A DNA stretch of 64,000 nucleotides from Chara braunii (taxonomy: Eukaryota > Streptophyta > Charophyceae > Charales > Characeae). The DNA lies in assembly GCA_003427395.1 (NCBI GenBank), contig BFEA01000117.1:3047446-3111445 (forward strand), read 5' to 3'. A program made the translations under genes and the position numbers. The notes beneath the pieces are model-generated. The model searched no databases. It saw only the letters and a program-made list of their open reading frames with translations, and was not told where the DNA came from. The first letter of the stretch is position 1. The number at the start of each line of letters is the position of its first letter. Below, one piece after another: positions 21,419 to 31,455 of this stretch.

Positions 21419-22240
21419 CTCTAACCCTGATAGCTGCGCTCTTCTTGCGTTTCCGCATCGACCTCACTGCTGGCGCTACCCCTGCGTGCGCGTCACGGGA
21501 CGGCCACGTCACCAACAACAGACGCCACGAGGCAAAAGGAAGCCACGCACCACTGTCGGGCGCGCGCACAGGCCTAGCAGCCGAGGAGCTTCCCTCCCCT
21601 GGCGCTAGTCTAGCCGGGGAGACCGGGCCTCGCCGGTCCGCCGGCGTCAGGGCGCTAGCGCTAGCGCACTATCCGCTATAGGGCCTTGGTGGTTCATCTT
21701 CTGGTTAGCCTTCATCTTAACTTCCTTGGTTGGCGCTGCATCTATAAGCCCGTGTGTGGGTACCGGCTGGTCTTGGGCTCTAATTTCAGATCTATGACGT
21801 CTCTATCTGCAAGGGAAAATTCACAGTAGGATTTTTTCCTGGATGTATCTGACCCGAATCATGGCCACCCCTGAATGTATTTCACAGGAGTTACGTCCAC
21901 AGATAAGTCCAAAAAGGGAAAGAAGGGGGTGTGCCATAGAATTGCTGGCAATTGGTATATAGTATATACTAAATAGTATATAGTATGTACACTCTATATA
22001 ATGTTACACTGTGAACAGGATATAACGCTTCACCTGATCTTCTGCGTAATATCTTCAGATGCACCCAGTCAGTCTGCATCTGACCTTCGCCATCAGGCAG
22101 GTGCCCTTCTTTGGTTTGTTTTTCATTCAATGAGCACCCACCTTGCCAATCCAGTGAGGCCCCAGGGATTCAGGTCTGCTTTTGATTGTCTGGACTTTAT
22201 TTATTGGTGCTGGCAGGTGCTTGGTAAACATCTGTGAACA
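21419..22240. other. No recognisable gene; repeat half at right
   Basis: GC-rich at 21420-21680, with the palindromic string GCGCTAGCGCTAGCGC near 21652. The segment at 22030-22110 (CTGATCTTCTGCG, TGCACCCAGTCAGTCTGCA, CAGGCAGGTGC) recurs in diverged form at 22910-23000, so the hammerhead array lies between two related direct repeats. Confidence 0.5.
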
Positions 22241-22300
22241 TCTGTATCTCTGGAATTGGTGGCCCTTGCTTTGTATGTATATACCGTCAAACATATATAT

Positions 22301-22460
22301 GGATTCAGCCGCCTGATGTGTCGGTGAAACTCCGACGAAACAGTTTGTCACAGCCCCTCTTTTGTTGTCCTCTTCACCCTCTCTGCCNAGTTTGTCACAG
22401 CCCCTCTTTTGTTGTCCTCTTCACCCTCTCTGCCTACGGTTTACTGGGCAGTTCTGTTTG
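22301..22460 (+). repeat. Hammerhead-core repeat, copy A
   Basis: Follows a TA-rich tract and starts GGATTCAGCC. The core reads CTGATGTG (one change from CTGATGAG), with stem II arms GTCGG/CCGAC and then GAAAC. Downstream is a unique ~80-nt part ending CTGGGCAGTTCTGTTTGAC. A single N at 22388 is flanked by the same ~45 bp on each side (22343-22387 and 22389-22433), which looks like an unmerged contig overlap. Without it the unit is about 127 bp. Confidence 0.7.
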
Positions 22461-22473
22461 ACTATATATATAT

Positions 22474-22588
22474 GGATTCAGCCTCCTGATGAGTCGGTGA
22501 AACTCCGACGAAACAGTTTGTCACAGCCCCTCGTTTGTTGTCCTCTTCTCCCTCTCTGCCTACGGTTTACCGGGCAGTTCTATTTGAC
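22474..22588 (+). repeat. Hammerhead-core repeat, copy B
   Basis: After a TA microsatellite: GGATTCAGCCTC, catalytic core CTGATGA, stem II GTCGG/CCGAC with loop TGAAACT, then GAAA. The sequence continues through CACAGCCCCTCGTTTG to TACCGGGCAGTTCTATTTGAC. Stems I and III of a full type III ribozyme are not formed by the TA-rich upstream sequence, so activity is doubtful. The copy aligns with the full-length motif at 45.8 kb only from about 2 nt past the predicted cleavage site. Confidence 0.75.
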
Positions 22589-22601
22589 GATATATTGTCA
22601 C

Positions 22602-22714
22602 AAACAGAACTGCCCGGTAAAACCGTAGGCAGAGAGAGAGAAGAGGACAACAAACGAGGGGCTGTGACAAACTGTTTCGTCGGAGTTTCACCGACTCATC
22701 AGGAGGCTGAACCC
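22602..22714 (-). repeat. Hammerhead-core repeat, copy C (inverted)
   Basis: Nearly identical to copy B but on the opposite strand, separated from it by about 13 bp, so the pair forms a ~113-bp inverted repeat. Read on the minus strand it begins GGGTTCAGCCTCCTGATGAG, immediately after a TA-rich microsatellite. It matches the full-length ribozyme copies from that point. Confidence 0.75.
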
Positions 22715-22739
22715 ATGTATATATATATATTCTTAAATA

Positions 22740-23865
22740 TATTTGATTTGGACTCTTTGGACATTCTCTCGATTTACGCGTGTCATCATTGCACAGGGCC
22801 CATGATAATCGTCTTTCTCTGTATCATTCCCATTTGAACAGTTGCCCTAAAGGAAATGTATAATGTTTCAGTGGAAACATATTTTGAGGTTGTGGCCATT
22901 ACATCATGCTTCATCTGATCTTCTTCTGCACACTGTTTTGAGATGCAGTGATGCACCCAGCGAGTCTGCACCTGCATGGTCCCACCAGACAGGTGCTTAG
23001 TAACCCAGCTGACTGCATGCACCACACAGATGCAGACACCACAGGTGTGTCTTGAACATTATGTAGGAAGAAGATTAAGTGATCTGAGACAAGGAGAAGG
23101 GATATATGATCATATATACAGAGTATTACAGACTTTTTTTCTTTTTTTTTTTTACTATCCAGAATTTTCCCTTTTACGTGAGATGCACTCTTGATGCAGG
23201 TGACCAGGTGCATTTGTGAATACCTGGCCTGCAAGTATGCCCGGACACACAACATTGGGGTGTATCTCAGTCAAAGGCAAAAAGTCTGGGTGCATCTCAG
23301 TGCTTTTTCCAAATGAGAAAGTCATAAAAAAAAAAACAGAGAAGTATAAGCTTTGTTCGTTGAGGAATAAAGATAACGGGATATTCGCACTGGGACTTTT
23401 TCTACTATGCTCTGGACGTGATTGCAGTCAGATTTATCCAGGTCTGCCCATAATTGCAGTCAGGTACATTTAAAAGAGTACTAGCGTGAGTATGCCATAA
23501 GAGACTAAGAGTCTTGTTGCACACATCTAGAAAACCCTACAAAACTCTAGAAAACTCTAGAATGTTTAGAACGATGCTAAAGGATTTGCGTGATTAGTTT
23601 GCCCTAAATGGGTCTGTTGCGGCACTAGAAACCGTGTTTCAAAAGAAGCCAAAAAGAACACAGAAAAATTGTGTTTCCAATATTTAGGTAGGATCTTAAC
23701 GCACGCTGCGATTAGGAGGAGGAGAAGAAGGAATGCAGAGTTTCAGCAAATCGGGCTCCAGCAGGTGGGCAGTCTGACACCCACAGATGGGGGGCCGACA
23801 TTTTCGGTCCTCATCATCCCAGAATCTTCAGGAGTCTTCCACGGAACATTTTCGTGTTTATGATA
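22740..23865. other. No recognisable gene
   Basis: Holds the right-hand relative of the repeat at 22.03 kb (22907-23010). Otherwise AT-rich DNA with no domain or repeat recognised. Confidence 0.4.
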
Positions 23866-23965
23866 TCGGTCAGCGGTTAGGGCACCGGTTGTCAGTGTGC
23901 ATTGTGGTATGAGGTTGCGGGTTTGAACTCCGCACCTCTGCGCAGAGACACTGGCGGGCATTTAC
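23866..23965 (+). mobile_element. tRNA-like SINE head
   Basis: GTCAGCGGTTAGGGCACC resembles an A-box region of a Leu/Ser-type tRNA, and GCGGGTTTGAACTCCGC, 40-odd nt later, resembles a B-box/T-arm with a 4-bp stem. The intervening sequence does not fold into a cloverleaf with an acceptor stem, so a SINE head or decayed tRNA is more likely than a gene. Confidence 0.4.
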
Positions 23966-24155
23966 ATCACGCACAGTCACTTGCATACCCACTTGGACTG
24001 ACGAAGGTAAGCTATTACAGACACTGCCTGCGCACCACCCAAGGGATTGCCCATGGTGTTGTATGTTGGGTCCAGACTACGATTGGTTTGCTTGCACACT
24101 GGTCCATGGGGTTGTCTGGATGCTTGCACACTTGCCCCTTACTCGAGCTCAGCGT

Positions 24156-26644
24156 TGTGACGCCCAAACCTCACGCCCAGCGCGACTTCCTGATCGGAGT
24201 AGGATGTGGGCCTGGAAGTGCGACAAGGGGTGTGCCAAGGATTTTTGGGAAAGTGGGGGTGGAGTCCCAGGTCAGAACTGGGATCTCCTGTGGCAGAGTT
24301 TTCGGGGGCACGGGTGCAATTTGGTTCGAGAGGACGGACCGCTTCCGGTCATAAGGCAGATGGCATGCGCCAGTTATTCAAGGCCGTCCGCTTCGTCTTT
24401 TTTGGGGGCGTCAGTTCAGGGCCAGGTCTGCCCGGAAGGGCTGTGATCCCGATGAGTCGGGCCTTCGGGGGCTGCCACGTGGCGGCTGTCGTCGCGTATT
24501 CGGGTTAGGCCCTCTAGTTTCTGGGGCTCTCGGATTGCCGCATCGCCGACAATTCCCGCAGGGCATGCTGGGCCAGTATGTGGCTATGGCGTTCCACGGG
24601 ACGACCTTGAGTTGATGATACGGGAGAAGAAGACGAAAGGGAGGGAAGTCAGTGGCGATAACGATAAAACCAGGGGAAATAAAGTAGTGCGTGTGGTCAG
24701 AAGTGGGAAAATCGGGACACCGTGGATCGCTGCTTGTGGCACAGTGGAACTCCCTAGGACACAGTCGGTTCTCGGTTAGGCAGCGGAACCTCTGTAGGAG
24801 GCACTCCTCAATCCAAGGGGTGAAGTACTCCAGGTCATACGATGAACTTGAGCTCTCAGAGCGCGTCATCATGTCATCGTAGAGCCGCGAATTCCCTAAG
24901 GGCGAGTCTTCATCGATTGCGATCACCGCATGTGAGTATGTGTAGGCTGCGCGAATCGAGTCGCGCTTACACGTGTTCTCACGGGATGATTGCTTCGTTG
25001 TCGACGCAAGATGGCCACCTCCAGTCAGGCAATATCCCTGCAATCGTTAGCCTTGTTATGCGTGGTTGGTCATGAATCGACGCGCGAGGACACGTGTAAG
25101 TGCGCCGAGCAGATCGTTCTTACGCGCGTCCCTGCAAGGCGTTCGCTGGTTTCTGGGCAAACAACTACCCGATCATCTAATCATTTCGTAGTTTCCGAGC
25201 ATACGAGATGCAATCAACCACAACAACAACAACAACTCATCAAGGGATAAGCGAAAAATGGAAACAGTACTGATGACTACGCAAAATTCCTACCGTACTC
25301 ATAAGTGCATCAAGACGATAAACGAAGGCAAGGATCATGCATACGGACAAGCAACCAGATATAACATTCATTCATCCATTCATTCAACATAATGTACACA
25401 ATATCCGATATGGAAATCGCAAAGAAGAGTGTGGGCGAAAGAAAACCAAGCCAAGATTCTGAAAACAAAAACGGGCAAATTGCCTTGACCCGAAATCAAA
25501 GTTTATATACATCAGTAGAGGGGGAGAAAAGACAAAAGAAACAGCAAATCCACGTCCACCACCCTCAGCTCCCTCTTCCTCTCTCTCTCTCTCTCCAATG
25601 CGGACAGTCCGTCGTCATGCACCAACCCACGAAGCCGTCACCCCGCTTAGTCCTCCCGCACCCGTCAGGTTCGCCCGCGCCCACAGTCCGTCGTGGCCCG
25701 CGTCAACCCCGCGCGTTTGGCACCAGCTCGTCGGGTCGCCCGACTCCCACTTCAACTCACCTCTTACTTCGCTCGTGAGCCGACCCTCACTGATCGTGCT
25801 ACCCCGAGCTTCCAACAGCTGGTTAAGAGAGCTAACTAATCGCGCAGCCGGAATTTATAGCGTGCATGCATGCGCGAACAACACGGAATTACAAGGACTT
25901 AGAAGGAAGATTAGAGAGGGAGCGCCTCCGTTCTGCATGACCGGGCCGCGGCATGGGGGACGTAGCCTCTCTCCACGCATCGATCCGATCATGCAGCCTG
26001 CGGGCTGCCTAGACACAACAAGAGAAAACAAGAGCGAGAAAGACGAAGCACAAGAAGAAAGGATACTGTTATAATGGCGCCCGCCCAAAATTACAGTTAC
26101 ACTCTCGATTAAGGGCGCCGACTAATCAGAGTTCCGTTGCAGCCGCACGAAGAAGCGTGTAGACAAAAGGTGTCGCGCGACAAAGGAAAATCCTAATTGC
26201 AAAATTCCGAAATTCCTATCCAATGCGAAAAAGCAAAAAGCACAAACTCCGAAAGGAAAGTCCGAAATTCCGAGAGCCTTTAGGGCTCGACAAGATCTGA
26301 AGAAAAGTTCAAAAAGAAAATTCAAAATCGAAGCAAAATTCCCGTGCGATGTCCGTGCCCAAAAGTCCAAAACCGAAACAAAAGAAGCGACGTCAACATT
26401 TATTATTCGTGCGCACGGCAGCGCGCCACTCACACAGCCAATCAACCACTCGATCGTCCCGGGACTCACTCGGGCCCGAACCCAGCCATCCAAAGAGAAA
26501 CGACGCAAAAAGACGAAAAAGCGAGGACACCGATGCAATTCCCCACCGATCCCAATCTTCCGTAATTGGCCCATCCTTCCCAGCTTAGGACCCCTCGTCG
26601 CTACCGCGCAGAAAATCGCGTGGTGCGAAAATTGGTTCGTCACA
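24156..26644 (-). mobile_element. 3' LTR of element 2
   Basis: Runs from TGTGACGCCCAAACC (24156) to GGTTCGTCACA (26644) on the plus strand and matches 32999-35466 throughout. Relative to the 5' LTR it keeps about 11 extra bases at its U5 edge (24156-24166). It contains a short CT tract at 25577-25596 and the LTR-internal ORF. Confidence 0.9.
24411..25043 (-). CDS. LTR-internal ORF, element 2 3' LTR (210 aa)
   Basis: Open in the same sense as gag-pol. An N-terminal segment rich in Ser (SESSSSSYDLEYF) leads to CLTENRLCPREFHCAT near residues 88-102, FISPGFIVIATDFPPF near 121-136, LLLPYHQLKVV near 138-148 and YWPSMPCGNCRR near 157-167, then a Pro/Arg tail. The central part aligns with the element 1 LTR ORF (6947-7381) despite clear divergence. 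Function is unknown. It lies inside an LTR, so it exists in two copies per element. Confidence 0.5.
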   Translation of the reverse strand: MQGYCLTGGGHLASTTKQSSRENTCKRDSIRAAYTYSHAVIAIDEDSPLGNSRLYDDMMTRSESSSSSYDLEYFTPWIEECLLQRFRCLTENRLCPREFHCATSSDPRCPDFPTSDHTHYFISPGFIVIATDFPPFRLLLPYHQLKVVPWNAIATYWPSMPCGNCRRCGNPRAPETRGPNPNTRRQPPRGSPRRPDSSGSQPFRADLALN

Positions 26645-26806
26645 TATGTGACGCCTAGAGGGTTCCAATCTTAAGCAAGCTCCTGCTTGCTTGTTGACAC
26701 GTGTCGATCTCTCTAATCGATCGATACGTGGATCTTTTCCTTTTGTGCCACTTACCGTATGAATGAGTGTGGACGTCGTCCAATGTGGCAAACACAGCTC
26801 TAACTA

Positions 26807-27559
26807 CTAATTTCTCAAGAAGGACCATTGACAATCCAAAGAGGGGATCACTCGTGTCATCACGGTGACAAGCGCACCAATCAATCCGATCACCAGTCGT
26901 CGGTGTCCACCGGGGAGGGGAAACGGAAGCCGATACATAGGGGCATGGCGGGGGGGAGGGTTGATCTGGAGAGGGGGCAGGAAACTGTCCAACCTCGCCA
27001 CCGTTTCCGGAAGTTCTTGGTATCGAACGATCCGGTGGAAGCGGGGGAAACGATTACCACTATGGGGGAGGGAAGCGAGATAGTCTGGATACAGGGTGGT
27101 GAAGGTGCGGAAGAGTGCCGCGCGAAAATGATCGTGGTTTTCGCATGCGGGGATAGTCCCTGTAATCATGCAATAAACCTCAATCATATTGTGGCCTCGC
27201 CACGCGGCGGTTAGAAGAAGTATATGGAGGTAGAAGTCGGGGAGGACGCATCGGGTCGAGGGGTGGGGATGGATTGTGACAATGAGACGGGTGGCATAGA
27301 AGAAGCGGAAGGTGTCGAAGGGAAAGGGATTGCGGGGGAAGACAACACGGGTAGTGGCCTGGCGGAGAGTGAGATGGTCAAGGGGACGACGGGATAACAA
27401 CCGGGGACGAAGCCCTATGCCCTGCATCAATACGGGCTCGAATTGATGGACGGTCGAAGGCGGAGGAGGAGGGGGATCGGCTTCGTCGCCGTCTTGCCGG
27501 TGCGGTCGAAGTCTCGGCAGCTGGGTCCCCATCTTCAGGCTTGGGCGGTTCGGGATCAC
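26807..27559 (-). CDS. ORF3 of element 2 (250 aa)
   Basis: Intact frame from ATG at 27559 to a stop at 26807, in the +1 frame relative to the acidic ORF and overlapping its last ~60 codons. Blocks shared with element 1: MQGIG..PR.LS..PLD.LT near residues 45-65, FYATRLIVT near 87-95, IEVYCMITGTIPACEN near 126-141 and TLYPDYLASLPH near 155-166. A Pro-rich stretch and a hydrophobic segment near the C-terminus (LVIGLIGALVTVM, residues 222-234) could be a membrane anchor, though the latter is not demonstrable in element 1. No known family is recognised; env-like or accessory roles are speculation. Confidence 0.55.
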   Translation of the reverse strand: MIPNRPSLKMGTQLPRLRPHRQDGDEADPPPPPPSTVHQFEPVLMQGIGLRPRLLSRRPLDHLTLRQATTRVVFPRNPFPFDTFRFFYATRLIVTIHPHPSTRCVLPDFYLHILLLTAAWRGHNMIEVYCMITGTIPACENHDHFRAALFRTFTTLYPDYLASLPHSGNRFPRFHRIVRYQELPETVARLDSFLPPLQINPPPRHAPMYRLPFPLPGGHRRLVIGLIGALVTVMTRVIPSLDCQWSFLRN

Positions 27560-27965
27560 GGGCCGGATCGTCGATGATTCGCAGATTGGCTCCGCTGGCG
27601 AATTCTAGCTATCGTTTTCCGGCTGCGATCTGTTCTCTTTTGCGCGCCGCCTCTGGGTCTTCCGCCTGCTCCGCTTCTGCTTGCTCGAGCTCCTCCGCGG
27701 AGGTCTCCCACTCAGAGTCCTCCAGTTCCAATTCCTCTTCTTCTTCTTCTCTTTCTTCGTCACTCTGCTCCCCTTCGTTGTACTCACTATAACTGCCTTC
27801 ATCCGGGGTTTCTTCCTCCTCGTCCTCCTCTGCGGCTTCTTCTTCTTCTTCGCCAGCGCTCTCTTCTTCGATCTCTATTTCTTCATCTTCGGAGGCTGCC
27901 CGATTTTGAAAAAAAGGCGAGGTCGATGACCTCGCACAGGTTTAGATAATCCCGCTGCGATGGCG
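27385..27965 (-). pseudogene. Acidic ORF of element 2
   Basis: Minus-strand frame with runs of Glu/Asp (EEESAGEEEEEAAEEDEEEE, EREEEEEELELEDSEWETS), then a TAG near 27607-27609, then PEPPKPEDGDPAAETSTAP, RRRRSRSPSSS and RASSPVVIPSSP. The arrangement of an acidic tract, RRRRS and RASSPVVIP is the same as in element 1. Upstream, 27968-28312 encodes a separate conserved-looking stretch (WSEYLEWLIIQDW) between RNase H and this ORF. No domain is recognised. Confidence 0.5.
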
Positions 27966-28308
27966 GGTTACGGCCGCTCCCCGGCTCCTCCAGGCACGCT
28001 GACCATTGTGAGGACGTGCGGGACTGGGCTCTCGTCACTTTGTGAGACGATCTCAAGGGGAAGATCGTCGGCCAGCTGCACAAGTGGGATTGTAAGCTCT
28101 AGGGCGATTGGCTGGCGATGAGTGGGCCGCACCAATCCGAACAGGAATCCGAGAAGATCGCCCTCCACGTCCGTTCTCCAGTCCTGGATAATTAGCCACT
28201 CCAAGTACTCGCTCCACTCGCGATGGTCCTCGTCCCTTGTCCACGTGATTCGTACCACGACCAGGCACACCGAAAGCTCGACGAAGTGCTCGCGCCAGAG
28301 TCTCCCCC

Positions 28309-29647
28309 TCACCCATTGCCACCGGTCTGCTTCTTGCCACGTGGGAGAACTGCCACTTGTCCGTACTTAGGCTCGTTTGCTGATTCTGGTTCCTTCCACG
28401 GAATGATCTCTTCTGCCTTAGGCACTTTAGCTGGTCGATGCAGACGTGTCAGTCCGTCCGCGTTGCCGTGCCTCTCCGTCTTTCGATGGATGATGTCGAA
28501 GTCATACTCTTGTAGGCGTACTGCCCATCGTCCAATCATGCCCGTGTAATTGGTGAGTCTCTTTAGCGCTAATAGGGGCTCATGATCGGTGACAAGGAGG
28601 AACTTCTGTCCGTATAGATACGGATGGAAGTGTTGGATTCCCCATACTACCGCGTAGCATTCGCTTTGTGGAGCTGAGTCGTTCTTCCGCTCGTCTGGCA
28701 CCGTTCGTGACGCATACTCGATGACGTGCTCTCGACCATCGTTCCCCTTCTGCGCTAAAATAGCGAAAATAGGCTCCGGCTGCCAGTCCGTGATGAGAAT
28801 GATCTGCTTCAAGGGGTCTGGTCGGGTCAAAATAGGTGATGTTGCGAAAGTTTCCTTGAGGGTCGCGAAGGCCTGCTCGCACTCCGCGTCCCAACTGAGG
28901 GGCTGGTCCTTCCGTAACAGATTCGTTAAGGGTCGCGCAATTGTGGGGAAGCCCTTGATGAATCGACGATAGTATGAAGCCAGTCCCAAGAAGGCTCGAA
29001 CCTGCGTCAGTGACGTGGGAACATGAGCTTCCTTCACCGCCGCGACCGTCCTTGAGTCAGGCCGCAGTCCTTCACGTGTCACGACGTAGCCTAAGAACGA
29101 AATTTTTGAGAGGAAAAATTCGCTATTTTCGAGCGCAATCTTTAATCCGGCGTCTCGTAAGGTGCCCAGTGTCCATTCGATGTGCTGCGCATGTCCATGA
29201 TAGGTTTCCAAATAAACCAGGATGTCGTCCTTGTACAGGATGACGCAGAAGTTGATCATCCCTTGCGTGAGCCTCGTCTTGTTGACGAAGTTCTGGAACG
29301 TGATATTCATAGCTCGCTGGAACGTGGTCGGCGCGTTGCATATACCCATCGGGCACCGAACCCACTGCCACGTGCCCTCAAACAATACGAAGGCCGTCTT
29401 TGGCCGATCTTCCTCCTTAACCAGAATGTGATGGAAGCCATGCCGAATATCAAACTTACTGAAATAATTAGCACACCCAATCGCATGCAACAAGTCATCA
29501 ATCCCGGGGAGGGGGTACACATCCTTGATCGTGATATCATTCAGCTTACGATAATCGATGCATATGCGAATCGATCCGTTCTTCTTCGGTACTAATACTA
29601 CCGGGAATGACCAAGGTCCAGTGGCAGGTTCGATCCAACCGCTTGCT
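28309..29647 (-). pseudogene. pol: Ty3 reverse transcriptase-RNase H, element 2
   Basis: RT and RNase H that copy element RNA into DNA. The frame 28309-29520 (403 aa) is open and extends upstream in frame through WIEPATGPWSFPVVLVPKK and CIDYRKLND. Palm: FSKFDIRHGFHHI, then the catalytic box reads ILYKDDILVY, with Lys where YMDD or YVDD is usual. Connection and thumb: FLGLASYYRRFIKGF. RNase H: ITDWQPEPIFAIL, EYASRTV, ECYAVVWGI, VTDHEPL, RHGNADGLTR. The frame stops after RGKKQTGGNG with no integrase. A 1-nt frameshift near 29650 separates it from the upstream RT leader. Confidence 0.85.
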
Positions 29648-30550
29648 TCATTCCCGAATCCGTTCGAGAGCCTTCTTCCGTTCTACCAGGGAGTACCGGT
29701 AGGGCTTGTAGTGAATCGGGGAATGATTCCCCGTTTGAATTTCGTGTTGTATGACCAACGACAAACCGATGTCAGTGTCTATCACACTAATCGCTTCTTT
29801 ATATTCTTTCAGAATGTCCGCGATTAAATGATGGATCTCATCAGGCACATATTGGGGTACGTGCAACTCATATGCTTCACCCCATATTCTTACGTCGATG
29901 TGTTTGGTGTTGATCCGCTTAGTGTTCTCCGGCGGGGGCGCAGAGATAAACGATTTATCCGACCACCAGGAAAACATCGTGGCCATCATCTGTGCATCCT
30001 GTTCTCGGATGGCCACGTGTTCTTCCGGCGTTACCCCATCTCGAAGGTCTTGCCAGGGCACATGTTTGGTTGCGATCTTGATTCCGAGTCCGTTTTCGAG
30101 GCGCTCAGGGGGTTCCAAAGAGTTGATCTCTGCCCCCAATCGTAACAATCAGACTTCTTTTGCAGGTGTCAACAGAGACTTCGGGAGGTCGGTGATATCG
30201 CAGTAGTGTCTTTTGTCATTGTATCGGGCAAGAAGTAGGGAGATCCCTTCATAAAGGGTTTGAGGGGGTTCCAAAGAGTCGACCATCCTCAAAATCTGTA
30301 CGAGAGGTTCTCCCATAATCATTGTCTGTGTTGTCCGGAAATTTGGGTTAATTTTGCTTGTAGCTTGGTCGTTCGTTCGCTGCACGGGGTAATAAATACG
30401 CTCTCGTGCCATTTCCAAAATTTCGGGGTCATCATCATCGTCACTACTTTCTGCGTTTTCGGACGTCTGCCCGTTATCCCAGGTGATCACACGGAGAGTC
30501 CCTGTCATCGCAGGGGAAACTCGTGGGGCTATATTAGCCATGGTTCGCAA
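29648..30550 (-). pseudogene. pol: Protease-RT linker, element 2
   Basis: Two open pieces (30149-30550 and 29648-30148) separated by a stop in the same frame (TAG just after TPAKEV). They contain CDITDLPKSLLT, LEPPERLENGLGIKI, GVTPEEHVAI, YELHVPQYVPDEIH and VIQHEIQTG, and align throughout with element 1 (2300-3390) once the MITE is removed. Confidence 0.75.
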
Positions 30551-30552
30551 AG

Positions 30553-31455
30553 TCAGTCTCTTCGGGACAACATAGGGTTTGCCTTCGTATTTCGGAGGAT
30601 AATCGACCGTCTTTCAAAGTCCAGGTTAGCTCGCAGTGCTACCAGGGCGGGAAGGTCGAAAAGAACGTCGTAGGTATGGACATCTAGTACTACGACATCT
30701 CCCAAAGCATGCACCTTCCCTAATCGAAATGCAACATTGGTCATCTGTCCCACCGTTTTAATATTTTCTTCGTTTGCGGGAACGAGCTGATCTCTTTCCG
30801 TGAGCATGATCAAGCCGTTCCTTCTTCCCGCTCTTTCCACCACACGTAACGAAATAGCGAAAACAGCTGCCCCCGAATCGATAATTGCATTATACGAGAC
30901 TCCCCATACTGCGATGTTGCATTCCGCGGATTTCCATGGGATGGGTTTAATCCGTAGGAAATTGTCATCTTTCTGTACCAGTCCTATGCGTATGGGATCG
31001 GAAGTGCCTGTGGTATTCTCATCCGGTGTGGGTCCCTTCGCTTTCGTGTTCGTTGTTCGAGCAAGAGCGAATCGTTTCCGATTGGCTTTGCAGTGTTGCA
31101 ACATTCGCTCGTTGGCCTGTTCTGATATGGAAAGCAGGTGACCGATTGGAAGAGGAATTCGGTGGTCTAATGCTCGGACGATGTTCAGAACATCGATCTC
31201 GCCAGTGACGAAGGTGGGTCCTCCCGACTCCATCTCTCCTGGAGAAGGTCGCCACTCTGCCACCTCTTTCTGTTCCTGCGCAGGTCTGATCGTTCCAATC
31301 ATTCCTAGTCCTGGATATCCAAGCGATACATATTGATCCAACGGAATGAGCTCAGCAGCCTCTTCCGTAGTAGCTAGCGTACTACCTACGCCCTCCATTT
31401 CTTCCATCAGGGCGCCTACCCGTCCGGGTCCGTTAGCGATGGGAGCCGCTGCCAT
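30553..31455 (-). CDS. pol: Ty3 aspartic protease region, element 2 (300 aa)
   Basis: Open stretch carrying the retropepsin motif IIDSGAAVFAIS near residue 191, preceded by GHLLSISEQANERM and IPWKSAECNIAVWG and followed by MTNVAFRLGKVHALGDVVVLDV. It is continuous with gag upstream, apart from the stop in the zinc knuckle. The last residues before the stop differ from element 1, indicating a frameshift near 30570. Confidence 0.75.
   Translation of the reverse strand: MAAAPIANGPGRVGALMEEMEGVGSTLATTEEAAELIPLDQYVSLGYPGLGMIGTIRPAQEQKEVAEWRPSPGEMESGGPTFVTGEIDVLNIVRALDHRIPLPIGHLLSISEQANERMLQHCKANRKRFALARTTNTKAKGPTPDENTTGTSDPIRIGLVQKDDNFLRIKPIPWKSAECNIAVWGVSYNAIIDSGAAVFAISLRVVERAGRRNGLIMLTERDQLVPANEENIKTVGQMTNVAFRLGKVHALGDVVVLDVHTYDVLFDLPALVALRANLDFERRSIILRNTKANPMLSRRD

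Noticed and set aside
22474-22520. Active type III hammerhead at copy B
   Set aside because: The upstream TA tract cannot form stems I or III, so only the core and stem II remain.
22474-22714. DNA transposon with 113-bp terminal inverted repeats
   Set aside because: The arms are two inverted copies of the hammerhead unit that also occurs singly and in direct tandem; there is no transposase-like interior and no clear target duplication.
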